Source: Peribacillus asahii
Lineage (GTDB): Bacteria > Bacillota > Bacilli > Bacillales > DSM-1321
Assembly: GCF_004006295.1 (NCBI RefSeq)
Contig: NZ_CP026095.1
Coordinates: forward strand, 641,501-705,500
Length of the DNA stretch: 64,000 nt
Direction of reading: 5' to 3'
Shown here: positions 1-8,819 of the stretch, one piece after another
Layout: the number at the start of each line of letters is the position of its first letter
Numbering within the stretch: position 1 is the first letter of the stretch
Notes under the pieces: model-generated
Databases searched by the model: none
Told to the model about the DNA's origin: nothing
Seen by the model: only the letters and a program-made list of their open reading frames with translations
Translations under genes and position numbers: made by a program

Positions 1-39
1 TATAAACTTAGGAAGCTGGTTAATAAAGGAGTGTTTGAT

Positions 40-714
40 ATGGAGGAGCAATTGGAAAATGTGAATAAGGGGGCACAGTTGAAGCCATCCTTATTCGGAA
101 TGATTGGAAGCCCCGGAGAGCAATTGGAGAGAATCCGGCAACATCCAAAAATTTGGTTGGCTATGCTGATTATAACAACGATTTTTACAGTTGGAACCGT
201 TTTGACGATGATGGCGATGGACACGGCTAGTCTTATTGGTGAGGGTATACCGGCAGAAGGACAAGTATTAATGGAGATTTTTACGATTGTATTGGGTATT
301 GTGATGGGACTATTTACGCCTATTATCTCTGTCTTGATTAGTAGTGTAATTATCTTAATTATTGCGAAGATTGCTCAATCAGATGTTACGTTTAAACAGC
401 TTTTCTCGATGAATACATATATTTGTCTTATAGTGGCACTTGGTGCATTACTAAATGGACTTGTTCGTTTTCTTATAGGCGGCAATCCGGAAATTTATGT
501 AACGAGTTTGGCAGGGCTGCTTAATTCAGAGTCTTACGTATTAGGAGCTATCGAAGTATTTACGATTTGGAGTCTTATTTTGACCGGAATTGGCTTGAAC
601 AAGGTAGCGCGTTTGTCTAAAGGTCTTTCTTGGACTGTTGCGATTGTGTTTTTTCTTTTCCAAATTGGAATGGCGGTTATCAGCGGCATGTTTGCTGGAC
701 TAGGTGGAATGTAA
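40..714 (+). CDS. YIP1 family membrane protein
   Basis: The product is about 224 residues, with a hydrophilic N-terminus of about 45 residues and then about five hydrophobic segments, the layout of YIP1-domain proteins. Bacterial members have no firmly known role. The ATG at 40 is chosen over an upstream GTG at 31 because AAGGAG at 26-31 lies 8 bases before it and overlaps the GTG. The gene ends before a strong hairpin terminator at 780. Upstream sequence is cut by the window edge, so operon partners cannot be judged. The family call rests on overall hydropathy and composition, not on a catalytic motif. Confidence 0.7.
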   Translation: MEEQLENVNKGAQLKPSLFGMIGSPGEQLERIRQHPKIWLAMLIITTIFTVGTVLTMMAMDTASLIGEGIPAEGQVLMEIFTIVLGIVMGLFTPIISVLISSVIILIIAKIAQSDVTFKQLFSMNTYICLIVALGALLNGLVRFLIGGNPEIYVTSLAGLLNSESYVLGAIEVFTIWSLILTGIGLNKVARLSKGLSWTVAIVFFLFQIGMAVISGMFAGLGGM

Positions 715-779
715 TGACAAGGGTTAGGGTTACAGATTTTTTGAACGAAAAAGTCCATGAAGGGTATTTCACTTAGAAT

Positions 780-830
780 GAAAAGAAGCTAATGAATCGC
801 TGCATACAGGCTGTTCATTAGCTTCTTTTC
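780..830. terminator. Bidirectional intrinsic terminator
   Basis: Perfect 17-bp arms (GAAAAGAAGCTAATGAA at 780-796 and its complement at 814-830) carry A/T-rich ends on both sides. The hairpin lies between the convergent YIP1 and cysL genes and can serve both. Confidence 0.85.
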
Positions 831-851
831 ATAAGGTGTTATTAAATGAGT

Positions 852-1757
852 TCAATTGGTTGATTGGGCTTTATAAGGCCATTTGTTATTTAAAGCATTG
901 ATAAATAATCTAACATTTTTTTTATCTTGTATGATAGGAGAATACACATAGGAAAGCGTTCTAGTAAAGGATTGATTTTTCAATTGAATAATGGACAGAT
1001 TCCTATGCTGTACGTCTTTTTCAATGACACTATGGGATAAGAGAGAGAGGCCCATGCCATTCATAAGCGTTTCTTTAATTCCCTGATTACTGCTTATAGT
1101 AAGGAGTGATTTAACTTTCAAACCATTTGAACGAATGACGTGGTTCAGATATTCACGTGTCCCTGATCCAACTTCTCTTGTTATCCATGCTTGATCTTGA
1201 AGATCAGCTACTGTAACTTCGTCTTTACAAGCGAGCTTATGATTGTTGGAGGAAACAATAAAGAGCTCATCTTGCATAAAAGCGTGTACGGAAAGCTCCT
1301 TTTCATTTGTTTGGCCTTCAATCAAACCAATATCTACTTGATACAAGCGAACAGATTGAATGATTTCTCTTGTATTTCCAATAACAACATGAAGTTCAAG
1401 CTCAGGATAATTTTTTTGAAGGTCAAAAAGTAAGGAAGGCAATATATATTCACCGATTGTAAAACTGGCTCCTATTTTTAATTCTCCTTTGATGGAGTTA
1501 TGCTGTTCAAGAATGTCTTGTTTAGTTTGCTCGTAAATTGTGATGATTTGCTTGGCACGGTCGTACAAAATTTCACCAGTTGGAGTAATTTTCAACAATT
1601 TCGGAGAACGTAGAAATAATTTAGTTTGAAATTCTTTTTCAAGATTTTTAATGTGTAAGCTGACACTTGGTTGCGACATACGAAGGGTTTCAGCTGTTTT
1701 GGTGAAATTTTTAACTTCTACAAGAGTTACAAATGTTTTTAATGCATCATAATACAC
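852..1757 (-). CDS. cysL: LysR-family regulator of sulfite reductase genes (CysL-like)
   Basis: This is a 301-residue LysR-type regulator. The N-terminal winged helix-turn-helix (about residues 1-60, with the typical FTKTAETLRMSQPSVSLHIK stretch) is followed by a substrate-binding domain from about residue 88. It is divergent from cysJI, the same arrangement as B. subtilis cysL (ywfK), which activates cysJI. The start is GTG at 1757, preceded on the minus strand by AGGTGGG with 6 bases of spacing; no better internal start is visible. LysR regulators often bind the shared intergenic region, and an inverted repeat is present at 1910-1942. The specific name rests mainly on gene context. Confidence 0.85.
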   Translation of the reverse strand: MYYDALKTFVTLVEVKNFTKTAETLRMSQPSVSLHIKNLEKEFQTKLFLRSPKLLKITPTGEILYDRAKQIITIYEQTKQDILEQHNSIKGELKIGASFTIGEYILPSLLFDLQKNYPELELHVVIGNTREIIQSVRLYQVDIGLIEGQTNEKELSVHAFMQDELFIVSSNNHKLACKDEVTVADLQDQAWITREVGSGTREYLNHVIRSNGLKVKSLLTISSNQGIKETLMNGMGLSLLSHSVIEKDVQHRNLSIIQLKNQSFTRTLSYVYSPIIQDKKNVRLFINALNNKWPYKAQSTN

Positions 1758-1909
1758 AAGAAACCCACCTTATTATTAATAATCTTAATAGTTGCAATAA
1801 TTTATATATATTTTACTAATCCCTTATCTTGCTGTAAACTTCAATTAGGATTTTTTTAGGAAGCGTTTTAGCTGGGAGGGCAATTGAAAGAAAAAATTAA
1901 ATAGGAAAC

Positions 1910-1942
1910 GTTATATAAGAATGGTATAATGGGTTATATAAC
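1910..1942. promoter_or_regulatory. Inverted repeat, candidate CysL operator
   Basis: GTTATATAA (1910-1918) and TTATATAAC (1934-1942) are perfect 9-bp inverted arms separated by 15 bp, between divergent cysL and cysJ. LysR-type activators bind dyad sites in such regions. The sequence is AT-rich, so chance or an overlap with promoter elements is possible. Confidence 0.4.
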
Positions 1943-2094
1943 ATAAAAACCGACTTAACCTATAAAGATTATGTTGGTATATTAAGGAAATGATAGTAAG
2001 TATTTTTTACTAGAAGGTTAATGTTGAATTTTGTTAAAACTAGTCAGTAAACAACGTACTAAAAAGCATATATTCTTTTGTGAGGTGGATATCG

Positions 2095-3903
2095 TTGCAA
2101 ATTCAGGTAATGAACAGTCCGTTTAATCAGGAGCAGGCGGAGCTCCTTAACCGTCTTCTGCCAACTTTGACAGAAACACAAAAAAATTGGTTGAGCGGTT
2201 ATATGGCTGCTGCTGTTCCAGGAACAGCTGGAGCACCGGTAGAAGAGGCCAAAGCTCAAAGTGCCGCTCCGGCAATTTCTAAAGAAGTGACCATTCTTTA
2301 TGGCTCACAAAGTGGAAACGCGCAAGGACTTGCGAAAAATGCGGGCAAGAAACTTACGGAGAGCGGCTTCCAAGTAACTGTCTCAGCGATGAGTGATTTT
2401 AAGCCGAATAATTTGAAGAAAATTCAAAATCTTCTTATTGTAGCAAGTACACATGGAGAAGGAGAACCGCCGGATAACGCGATATCGTTCCATGAATTTT
2501 TATATAGTAAACGTGCGCCAAAGCTCGACAATCTTAACTTTTCTGTTTTGGCTCTTGGAGATAGTTCTTATGAATTATTTTGTCAAACAGGAAAAGATTT
2601 TGATCAACGCTTAGCAGAGCTTGGTGGTACACGACTTTACCCACGCTTTGATTGCGATCTTGACTATGATGAGCCGGCAGCGGAATGGCTTGAAGGAGTT
2701 TTGGTCAGCCTAAGTGAAGCGCAGGGCGGAAGTGCTGCTCCTGTTCAGGCAGCAGCATCTCCAACAGGTGAATCGGTCTACTCTCGAACAAATCCGTTCA
2801 AAGCGGAAGTACTCGAAAATATCAATTTAAATGGCCGTGGCTCGAATAAAGAAACACGCCACCTTGAATTATCACTTGAAGGATCTGGACTGACATTTGA
2901 ACCGGGAGATACCCTTGGTGTGTATCCGGAAAATGATCCAGCTCTTGTAGAAGCACTTCTTGGGGAAATGAAGTGGGATTCGGAAGAAAAGGTAACGGTT
3001 AATAAACAGGGAGAGGTCCGTCCGCTTAAAGAAGCACTTACTTCTTACTTTGAAATTACTGTTTTAACAAAACCGCTTCTTGGGCAGGTAGCCGAGATTT
3101 CAACAGATGAAGATTTACATGGGCTTGTATCACCAGGAAATGAAGAAAAAGTAAAAGCGTATCTTGAAGGACGCGATTTACTTGATGTTGTTCGTGATTT
3201 TAATCTATCAGGTATACCTGCACAGAAATTTATCTCGATTCTTCGGAAAATTCCAGCTCGTCTGTATTCCATTTCGAGCAGCTTAGCTGCGAATCCAGAT
3301 GAAGTGCACTTAACGATTGGTGCGGTTCGTTACGAGGCACATGGACGTGAACGAAATGGTGTTTGCTCGATTTTATGTGCAGAACGTTTGCAGCCAGGAG
3401 ATACTCTGCCAATCTATGTTCAGCATAATCAAAACTTTAAGCTACCAGCTAATCCAGATACGCCAGTTATTATGATTGGACCAGGAACAGGTGTTGCACC
3501 GTTTAGATCTTTTATGCAGGAGCGTGAGGAAATTGGTGCTGAAGGGAAATCATGGATGTTCTTCGGAGATCAGCACTTCGTAACAGATTTCCTTTACCAA
3601 ACGGAATGGCAAAGATGGTTGCAAGATGGTGTACTGACAAAAATGGATGTCGCATTTTCGCGTGATACGGATGAAAAAGTGTATGTACAGCACCGCCTGC
3701 TTGAACATAGTAAAGAATTGTTCGAATGGCTTCAAGAAGGAGCAGCTGTCTACATTTGCGGAGATGAGAAAAACATGGCACATGATGTCCATAACACTTT
3801 ACTTGAGATTATTGAAAAAGAAGGCGGCATGAGCCGTGAAGAAGCTGTACAATATTTAACGGATATGCAGCAACAAAAACGTTACCAACGTGATGTATAC
3901 TGA
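2095..3903 (+). CDS. cysJ: Assimilatory sulfite reductase (NADPH), flavoprotein subunit
   Basis: CysJ passes electrons from NADPH through FAD and FMN to CysI for six-electron reduction of sulfite to sulfide in cysteine synthesis. A flavodoxin domain with YGSQSGNA lies near residue 75, followed by an FAD-binding part with RLYSISSS and an NADPH site with MIGPGTGVAPFRSF; the protein ends in the typical YQRDVY. The TTG at 2095 is chosen because AGGTGGA at 2083-2089 lies 5 bases upstream and the resulting N-terminus (QIQVMNSPFNQEQ) looks like Bacillus CysJ; a GTG at 2080 overlaps the SD. The product is about 602 residues, normal for the family. cysI follows after 27 bases, so the two form an operon. 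Confidence 0.95.
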   Translation: MQIQVMNSPFNQEQAELLNRLLPTLTETQKNWLSGYMAAAVPGTAGAPVEEAKAQSAAPAISKEVTILYGSQSGNAQGLAKNAGKKLTESGFQVTVSAMSDFKPNNLKKIQNLLIVASTHGEGEPPDNAISFHEFLYSKRAPKLDNLNFSVLALGDSSYELFCQTGKDFDQRLAELGGTRLYPRFDCDLDYDEPAAEWLEGVLVSLSEAQGGSAAPVQAAASPTGESVYSRTNPFKAEVLENINLNGRGSNKETRHLELSLEGSGLTFEPGDTLGVYPENDPALVEALLGEMKWDSEEKVTVNKQGEVRPLKEALTSYFEITVLTKPLLGQVAEISTDEDLHGLVSPGNEEKVKAYLEGRDLLDVVRDFNLSGIPAQKFISILRKIPARLYSISSSLAANPDEVHLTIGAVRYEAHGRERNGVCSILCAERLQPGDTLPIYVQHNQNFKLPANPDTPVIMIGPGTGVAPFRSFMQEREEIGAEGKSWMFFGDQHFVTDFLYQTEWQRWLQDGVLTKMDVAFSRDTDEKVYVQHRLLEHSKELFEWLQEGAAVYICGDEKNMAHDVHNTLLEIIEKEGGMSREEAVQYLTDMQQQKRYQRDVY

Positions 3904-3930
3904 TTGTTTATTGAAAGGAGTTTTTTCTAG

Positions 3931-5649
3931 ATGGTGAATCAAATTTTAAAAGCACCCGAGGGACCGCCAAGTGATGTAGAAGGCATTAAAGAGAGAAGTG
4001 ACTATTTGCGCGGTACGCTGAAAGAACAAATGTTAGATCGACTTAGCTCGGGAATTCCTGAAGATGATAACCGCTTGATGAAACATCATGGCAGTTACTT
4101 ACAGGATGATCGTGATCTTCGTAATGAGCGTCAAAAGCAAAAACTTGAACCAGCGTATCAATTCATGCTGCGTGTTCGTATGGCAGGTGGTGTGTCTACA
4201 CCGGAACAATGGCTTGTTATGGATGAGCTTGCCGATAAATACGGTAACGGCACGTTGAAATTGACTACACGAGAAACATTTCAAATGCATGGAATTTTAA
4301 AATGGAATATGAAAAAAACGATTCAGGAAATCAATGCGGCTCTTTTAGACACGATTGCAGCATGCGGCGATGTGAACCGAAACGTGATGTGTGCTTCAAA
4401 TCCATATCAATCTGAAGTCCATGCAGAAGTATATGAATGGTCTAAAAAATTGAGTGATGATTTATTGCCACGCACAAGAGCTTATCATGAAATTTGGCTT
4501 GATGAAGAAAAAGTAGCTGGCACACCGGAAGTAGAAGAAGTCGAGCCAATGTACGGACCGCTTTACTTACCGAGAAAGTTTAAAATCGGGATTGCCGTTC
4601 CTCCATCCAATGACGTAGATGTCTTTTCACAGGATCTTGGCTTCATTGCTATTGTTGAAGACGGCAAGCTTGTCGGCTTTAACGTAGCAATCGGCGGCGG
4701 TATGGGTATGACTCATGGTGATAAAGCAACATATCCACAGCTTTCTAAAGTAATTGGTTTCTGTAAGCCAAATCAAATTTACGATGTAGCAGAGAAAGTG
4801 ATTACGATTCAGCGTGATTACGGAAACCGTTCTGTTCGTAAAAATGCTCGCTTCAAGTATACGGTGGACCGCCTTGGTTTACAAACAGTCAAAGATGAGC
4901 TAGAACAACGTCTTGGCTGGAGCTTGGATGAAGCGAAGCCTTATCATTTTGACCGTAATGGCGATCGTTATGGCTGGGTGAAAGGTATCCAAGGAAAATG
5001 GCATTTAACATTGTTCATTGAAGGTGGCCGTGTTGCTGATTTTGATGATTACAAGCTAAAAACTGGTTTACGTGAAATTGCTAAGATTCATAAAGGGGAT
5101 TTCCGTTTAACAAGTAATCAAAACTTAATCATTGGAAATGTATCAAGTCAGAAAAAGAAACAAATCAACGAATTAGTTGAAAAATACGGATTAACAGAAG
5201 GAAAACAATATTCAGCATTACGCCGCAGCTCCATAGCTTGCGTGTCTTTACCAACATGTGGTTTAGCGATGGCGGAAGCGGAACGCTATTTACCAAGATT
5301 GATTGATAAGATTGAAGAAATCGTGGATGAAAATGGTCTTCGCGATGAAGAAATCACGATTCGTATGACAGGATGCCCGAACGGATGTGCACGTCATGCG
5401 CTAGGTGAAATCGGCTTTATCGGTAAGGCACCAGGCAAATACAATATGTATCTCGGTGCAGCTTTTGATGGCAGCCGTTTAAGTAAAATGCATCGCGAAA
5501 ACATCGGTGAAGAAGAAATTTTAAATGAACTACGTGTGCTGCTTCCTCGCTATGCGAAAGAGCGCCAAGAAGGAGAGCACTTCGGTGACTTTGTTATTCG
5601 CGCAGGCATCATTAAAGCAACGACAGATGGTACGAATTTCCACGAGTAA
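3931..5649 (+). CDS. cysI: Assimilatory sulfite reductase, hemoprotein beta subunit
   Basis: This is the siroheme and [4Fe-4S] subunit that reduces sulfite to sulfide. The four cluster/siroheme cysteines are visible as C437-x5-C443 and C482-x3-C486, the latter within [14 protein letters not shown]. The length of 572 residues is normal for CysI. An AAAGGAG sequence precedes the ATG at 3931. It is the second gene of the cysJI operon, and a hairpin at 5667 follows. Regulation is probably through CysL, encoded divergently. Confidence 0.96.
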   Translation: MVNQILKAPEGPPSDVEGIKERSDYLRGTLKEQMLDRLSSGIPEDDNRLMKHHGSYLQDDRDLRNERQKQKLEPAYQFMLRVRMAGGVSTPEQWLVMDELADKYGNGTLKLTTRETFQMHGILKWNMKKTIQEINAALLDTIAACGDVNRNVMCASNPYQSEVHAEVYEWSKKLSDDLLPRTRAYHEIWLDEEKVAGTPEVEEVEPMYGPLYLPRKFKIGIAVPPSNDVDVFSQDLGFIAIVEDGKLVGFNVAIGGGMGMTHGDKATYPQLSKVIGFCKPNQIYDVAEKVITIQRDYGNRSVRKNARFKYTVDRLGLQTVKDELEQRLGWSLDEAKPYHFDRNGDRYGWVKGIQGKWHLTLFIEGGRVADFDDYKLKTGLREIAKIHKGDFRLTSNQNLIIGNVSSQKKKQINELVEKYGLTEGKQYSALRRSSIACVSLPTCGLAMAEAERYLPRLIDKIEEIVDENGLRDEEITIRMTGCPNGCARHALGEIGFIGKAPGKYNMYLGAAFDGSRLSKMHRENIGEEEILNELRVLLPRYAKERQEGEHFGDFVIRAGIIKATTDGTNFHE

Positions 5650-5666
5650 TGAAGATGTAGATGTAT

Positions 5667-5700
5667 GAGAGACAGGGAATGATTCCTGTCTCTTTTTTTG
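5667..5700 (+). terminator. Terminator of cysJI
   Basis: The arms AGAGACAGG and CCTGTCTCT, with one bulged G, are followed directly by a run of seven T (5693-5699). Confidence 0.85.
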
Positions 5701-5950
5701 ATATAGTAAACCTTTTGAGTCTTTACAGTATCCATAAAGGTTGTACTTTTGACATGAGTGAAGAACAGAAGCTAATGGTTAATGATACTCACTTTTTAAT
5801 CTGAGGGGATATTTTTCATAATTATTTCCAAAAACATGGCTAATAATTTGTTTTTACTATAGTTTTTGGTAGTATATGTTTATGGTTAAGTTTTTACAAT
5901 ATTTTGAATTTTTGTTCTGCTAACTTGATTGTGAATAGAAGGGAGTAATA

Positions 5951-7513
5951 ATGAAAATGAAACCGGACCAGATTACACCAATGGAATCAGAGAGCAATGC
6001 TCATTTAAGGCAGTTGGCATCAGTAGGTAAGATTGCAGCAGGAATTGCCCATGAGGTTAAGAATCCATTAACAGCAGTAAAAGGTTTTTTACAATTGCTG
6101 CAGCAAGAAAGCAGTAACCAGTATATAGATATTGCTCACTCGGAATTAGATAACGCCTTAACAACATTAAATAATCTGCTTCAAGTTTCTAAGCCTGATT
6201 TGGAATTTGAAGAGTATCAAACCATTCATTTATCAGTAGAACTAGAATCTATTCTAAATTTATTTCAAGATAAAATGTACGATATTACAATCATCACAGA
6301 TTTTAAAAATAATGATGTAACGATTGTTGGAAAGAAAAGTCAATTTAAAAAGGCATTTTTTAATCTTATTAAAAATGCCTTTGAATCAATGGATGGAGAA
6401 GGAACATTAATGATTATGCATGAATCAGTGAATAATGAGGTAATCGTTACCATTCAAGATACAGGAGTTGGAATTCCAAAAGATAAATTAGACTTACTTG
6501 GAACTCCTTTTTTTACAACCAAGGATTTAGGTACTGGTTTGGGGCTGACTCAAGTGTTTTCTGTTATTTATCAACATGGCGGGAGAATCGTCGTTGATAG
6601 TGAGGAAAATCAAGGGACAACATTTACAATTAAGATTCCTCAACTTAATAAAAAATGTAACCAAGGAGTTAAAAATTTGAATTTAAAATTTGAAGAAAAT
6701 TATTGTATTAAAAACTTCTTCTTTGAAAATCGAAAAGTCTTTGAAGAGAGATTGTTAGAAGAAGCCATTAATGTAAAAGGAAAAATTGAAGAAATACGCC
6801 AAATTGGAAATATAAACCTTTTAGATAATGCACACAAGCTTGTATTATTTGTTGTAGAAGAACGAGAACATGAATTAATTTCTTTTGCTAAGCAAGAAGG
6901 GGTAGCATGGGCCAAATATTCATTAACACTTGCCTTCAAGTTAGAATGGATTCAGGCAATTCGACGAACTTTATGGGATTTCTTATATCATTTTGATTTA
7001 CTAAATAAAACGGAAGTGGATCGGGTCACATTTTTTATGTTGGAAAAAAGTATAAATAAATCGATTGATTTATTTCTTACTTACTTTTTTATCAGTTATT
7101 CTACGTACAAAGATGAATTACTAGATAAGCAACGAAATCTAGTAGAGAATCTTTCTGTTCCTATTATTCCTATTAATGATAAGATATGCATTTTACCGTT
7201 AATTGGTATGATTGATTATTTAAGAATTTCCACTATTCAAGATAAAGTCCTCACTGAAATCGAAACTCATCATATAGAAACATTAATTATCGACCTCTCA
7301 GGTATTACCCCTATGGAACAAGAAATAACGAATAATTTTATAAAAATCATTGATGGTATATCCATGATGGGGTGTAAACTCATCATAACAGGAATGCGGA
7401 CTGAAATTGTGAGGAGCTTCACAGGTTTAGGCATCAGCATAAATCATCAAGCGGAATTCAAAGGCACTTTACAGCTAGCGTTGAATGATTTTTTTACTGA
7501 AAAGTCACAGTGA
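5951..7513 (+). CDS. Soluble histidine kinase fused to an RsbR-like STAS module
   Basis: The 520-residue protein has no membrane segment or obvious input domain. Residues about 20-85 form a HisKA dimerisation domain with His34 in GIAHEVKNPL. Residues about 130-230 form an HATPase domain with NAFES, DTGVGIP and GTGLGL boxes. A middle region of about 160 residues, helical in character, resembles RsbR-type N-terminal modules. Residues about 400-515 resemble a STAS domain (LIIDLSG, then LIITGMRTE). In RsbR proteins two threonines are phosphorylated in stressosomes; here the second (ITGMR) is kept, while the first position appears to be Q. GGGAG lies 5 bases before the ATG. No response regulator is adjacent. 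The stop codon lies inside a DnaA-box element at 7504. Confidence 0.75.
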   Translation: MKMKPDQITPMESESNAHLRQLASVGKIAAGIAHEVKNPLTAVKGFLQLLQQESSNQYIDIAHSELDNALTTLNNLLQVSKPDLEFEEYQTIHLSVELESILNLFQDKMYDITIITDFKNNDVTIVGKKSQFKKAFFNLIKNAFESMDGEGTLMIMHESVNNEVIVTIQDTGVGIPKDKLDLLGTPFFTTKDLGTGLGLTQVFSVIYQHGGRIVVDSEENQGTTFTIKIPQLNKKCNQGVKNLNLKFEENYCIKNFFFENRKVFEERLLEEAINVKGKIEEIRQIGNINLLDNAHKLVLFVVEEREHELISFAKQEGVAWAKYSLTLAFKLEWIQAIRRTLWDFLYHFDLLNKTEVDRVTFFMLEKSINKSIDLFLTYFFISYSTYKDELLDKQRNLVENLSVPIIPINDKICILPLIGMIDYLRISTIQDKVLTEIETHHIETLIIDLSGITPMEQEITNNFIKIIDGISMMGCKLIITGMRTEIVRSFTGLGISINHQAEFKGTLQLALNDFFTEKSQ

Positions 7514-7555
7514 CATAAAGAGTTGTGGATAATGTGTGTATAACTCTGTGGATAA
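7504..7555 (+). repeat. Phased DnaA-box element, copy A
   Basis: Palindrome GTCACAGTGAC (7504-7514), 9-bp linker, TGTGGATAA (7524-7532), 2 bp, TGTGTATAA (7535-7543), 3 bp, TGTGGATAA (7547-7555). The 9-mers are DnaA boxes (TTATNCACA) read on the minus strand. The palindrome contains the TGA stop of the kinase gene. Copies B, C and D have the same spacing. Confidence 0.85.
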
Positions 7556-7569
7556 AAGAATTAGTACCT

Positions 7570-7609
7570 TTGGGCAAGGGAGAGCTTATGGATCATTTCT
7601 CTTGCCCAA
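7570..7609. terminator. Hairpin between convergent genes, possible terminator
   Basis: TTGGGCAAGGGAGA and its near-complement TTCTCTTGCCCAA enclose a loop of about 13 bases. A T-run is weak on both strands, so termination is likely but not certain. Confidence 0.5.
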
Positions 7610-7658
7610 TCTAGTCATCTTTGAATGGCCTATCAGCCAAAGCTGCTTCTTATGACAG

Positions 7659-8585
7659 CTATTCACAAGCATTAACACTCGAACAGCTTACTTCTTTAGA
7701 TAATTGATAGGAAGCTTGAGGAATGTTCCTTGCCTTATAATCAATGGCATCTGAGGAATAAATCGTAATAATCACTTGGCCTCCATATCTTATAGCTCGG
7801 ATTAAAATCGGTTGGTTATAATTATTTTTAAAGCTAAAATCAGGACCGTACCAACTGACTGTAGCATCGCGACCAGGTGGAACATAAGGAACACGTCTAC
7901 TGTGAGAATAACGCTCCATAATCTCCATCCCTGTGCGATCAATAGCATTGAACAGAGTGGAGGATACTTGACAAATCCCCCCTCCAATCCCTTCTGAAAA
8001 CTCTCCTTTGACGATAACGCGAGCTGGTAAATAGCCTCTTTCTGCGGTTCGGTTACCAACGACTTTGTTAAATGAAAAGATCTCTCCAGGAAAAACGACA
8101 TGATTATTAATAGCTTCTACAGCCAGTGAGATATTTTGTGTACGGTTTTTATTCGCACTATTAAAGTAAGTCACATATTGCCCAATTTTTTGTACGCGAA
8201 TGTGAGCAAGAAGCTCGCTGTCTACTCTTGGATGAATAGGGAGCAAGGGCACTTCTATGTTGGCTGTTCCACTGCTGAAAAAAGAGGTATAAAATTGCTC
8301 CTCAAATATTTTTTTGTATAATTTATAACCTGTTTGCCCAGGGATAATGTTGCCTGTATTGTCAATTCCAGCTTCTACAGGCGCTTTATATACTTGTTTG
8401 TCTATTTCCTCAATCAGTTGGTTGTATTTATCTCTGTCCACCATTGGCGTATCCGGTAAAGCAATCGTAAAATCTGAGCGGGAGATATGAGCGATTGTTT
8501 GTCCTTGATGGGTGATTAATAAATCGTTTGAAGGATGCGCTGGTTGAATGAATAGTAAGATTGCTGTAAGCCATGCAAATTTCAT
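7659..8585 (-). CDS. Secreted VanW-domain protein
   Basis: The product of about 308 residues begins with a short signal peptide (MKFAWLTAILLFIQPAHPS). Its C-terminal half contains the VanW signature: FPGEIFSFNKVVGNRT, then EGIGGGICQVSSTLFNA and a late WYGPDF stretch. VanW proteins are linked to the envelope and to some vancomycin clusters, but their activity is unknown; no other van gene is nearby. The ATG at 8585 is preferred over GTG at 8600 because the GTGAGG around 8600 serves as its SD. The call to family is firm, and the function is open. The gene is divergent from methionine gamma-lyase, with DnaA-box element B between them. Confidence 0.85.
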   Translation of the reverse strand: MKFAWLTAILLFIQPAHPSNDLLITHQGQTIAHISRSDFTIALPDTPMVDRDKYNQLIEEIDKQVYKAPVEAGIDNTGNIIPGQTGYKLYKKIFEEQFYTSFFSSGTANIEVPLLPIHPRVDSELLAHIRVQKIGQYVTYFNSANKNRTQNISLAVEAINNHVVFPGEIFSFNKVVGNRTAERGYLPARVIVKGEFSEGIGGGICQVSSTLFNAIDRTGMEIMERYSHSRRVPYVPPGRDATVSWYGPDFSFKNNYNQPILIRAIRYGGQVIITIYSSDAIDYKARNIPQASYQLSKEVSCSSVNACE

Positions 8586-8695
8586 AAATAGGTACCTCAC
8601 AATATAAATGTAGTTGTACTAAATCAGTTAGGCATGCTGGCACACTCCTATATTTAGTTTGGATAAAAGTAAGAATCTAATCCTTTCTTTTTTGA

Positions 8696-8747
8696 GTCAC
8701 AGTGACATAATTATATGTGGATAAAATGTGGATTATTTTGTGTATAA
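8696..8747 (+). repeat. Phased DnaA-box element, copy B
   Basis: GTCACAGTGAC (8696-8706), 9-bp linker, TGTGGATAA (8716-8724), 2 bp, TGTGGATTA (8727-8735), 3 bp, TGTGTATAA (8739-8747). The spacing is identical to copies A and C although the linkers differ. It lies in the intergenic region between the divergent VanW and methionine gamma-lyase genes. Confidence 0.85.
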
Positions 8748-8819
8748 CTACCTCTTATGGGAATTTCTTCTTTTGGTTATTTCAACATATATATAGAAGT
8801 AGGCAGAGGAGGGGGAGCA

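Noticed and set aside
8601..8819. S-box or T-box riboswitch before methionine gamma-lyase
   Set aside because: No K-turn or specifier-loop consensus and no leader terminator; the region instead holds DnaA-box element B.
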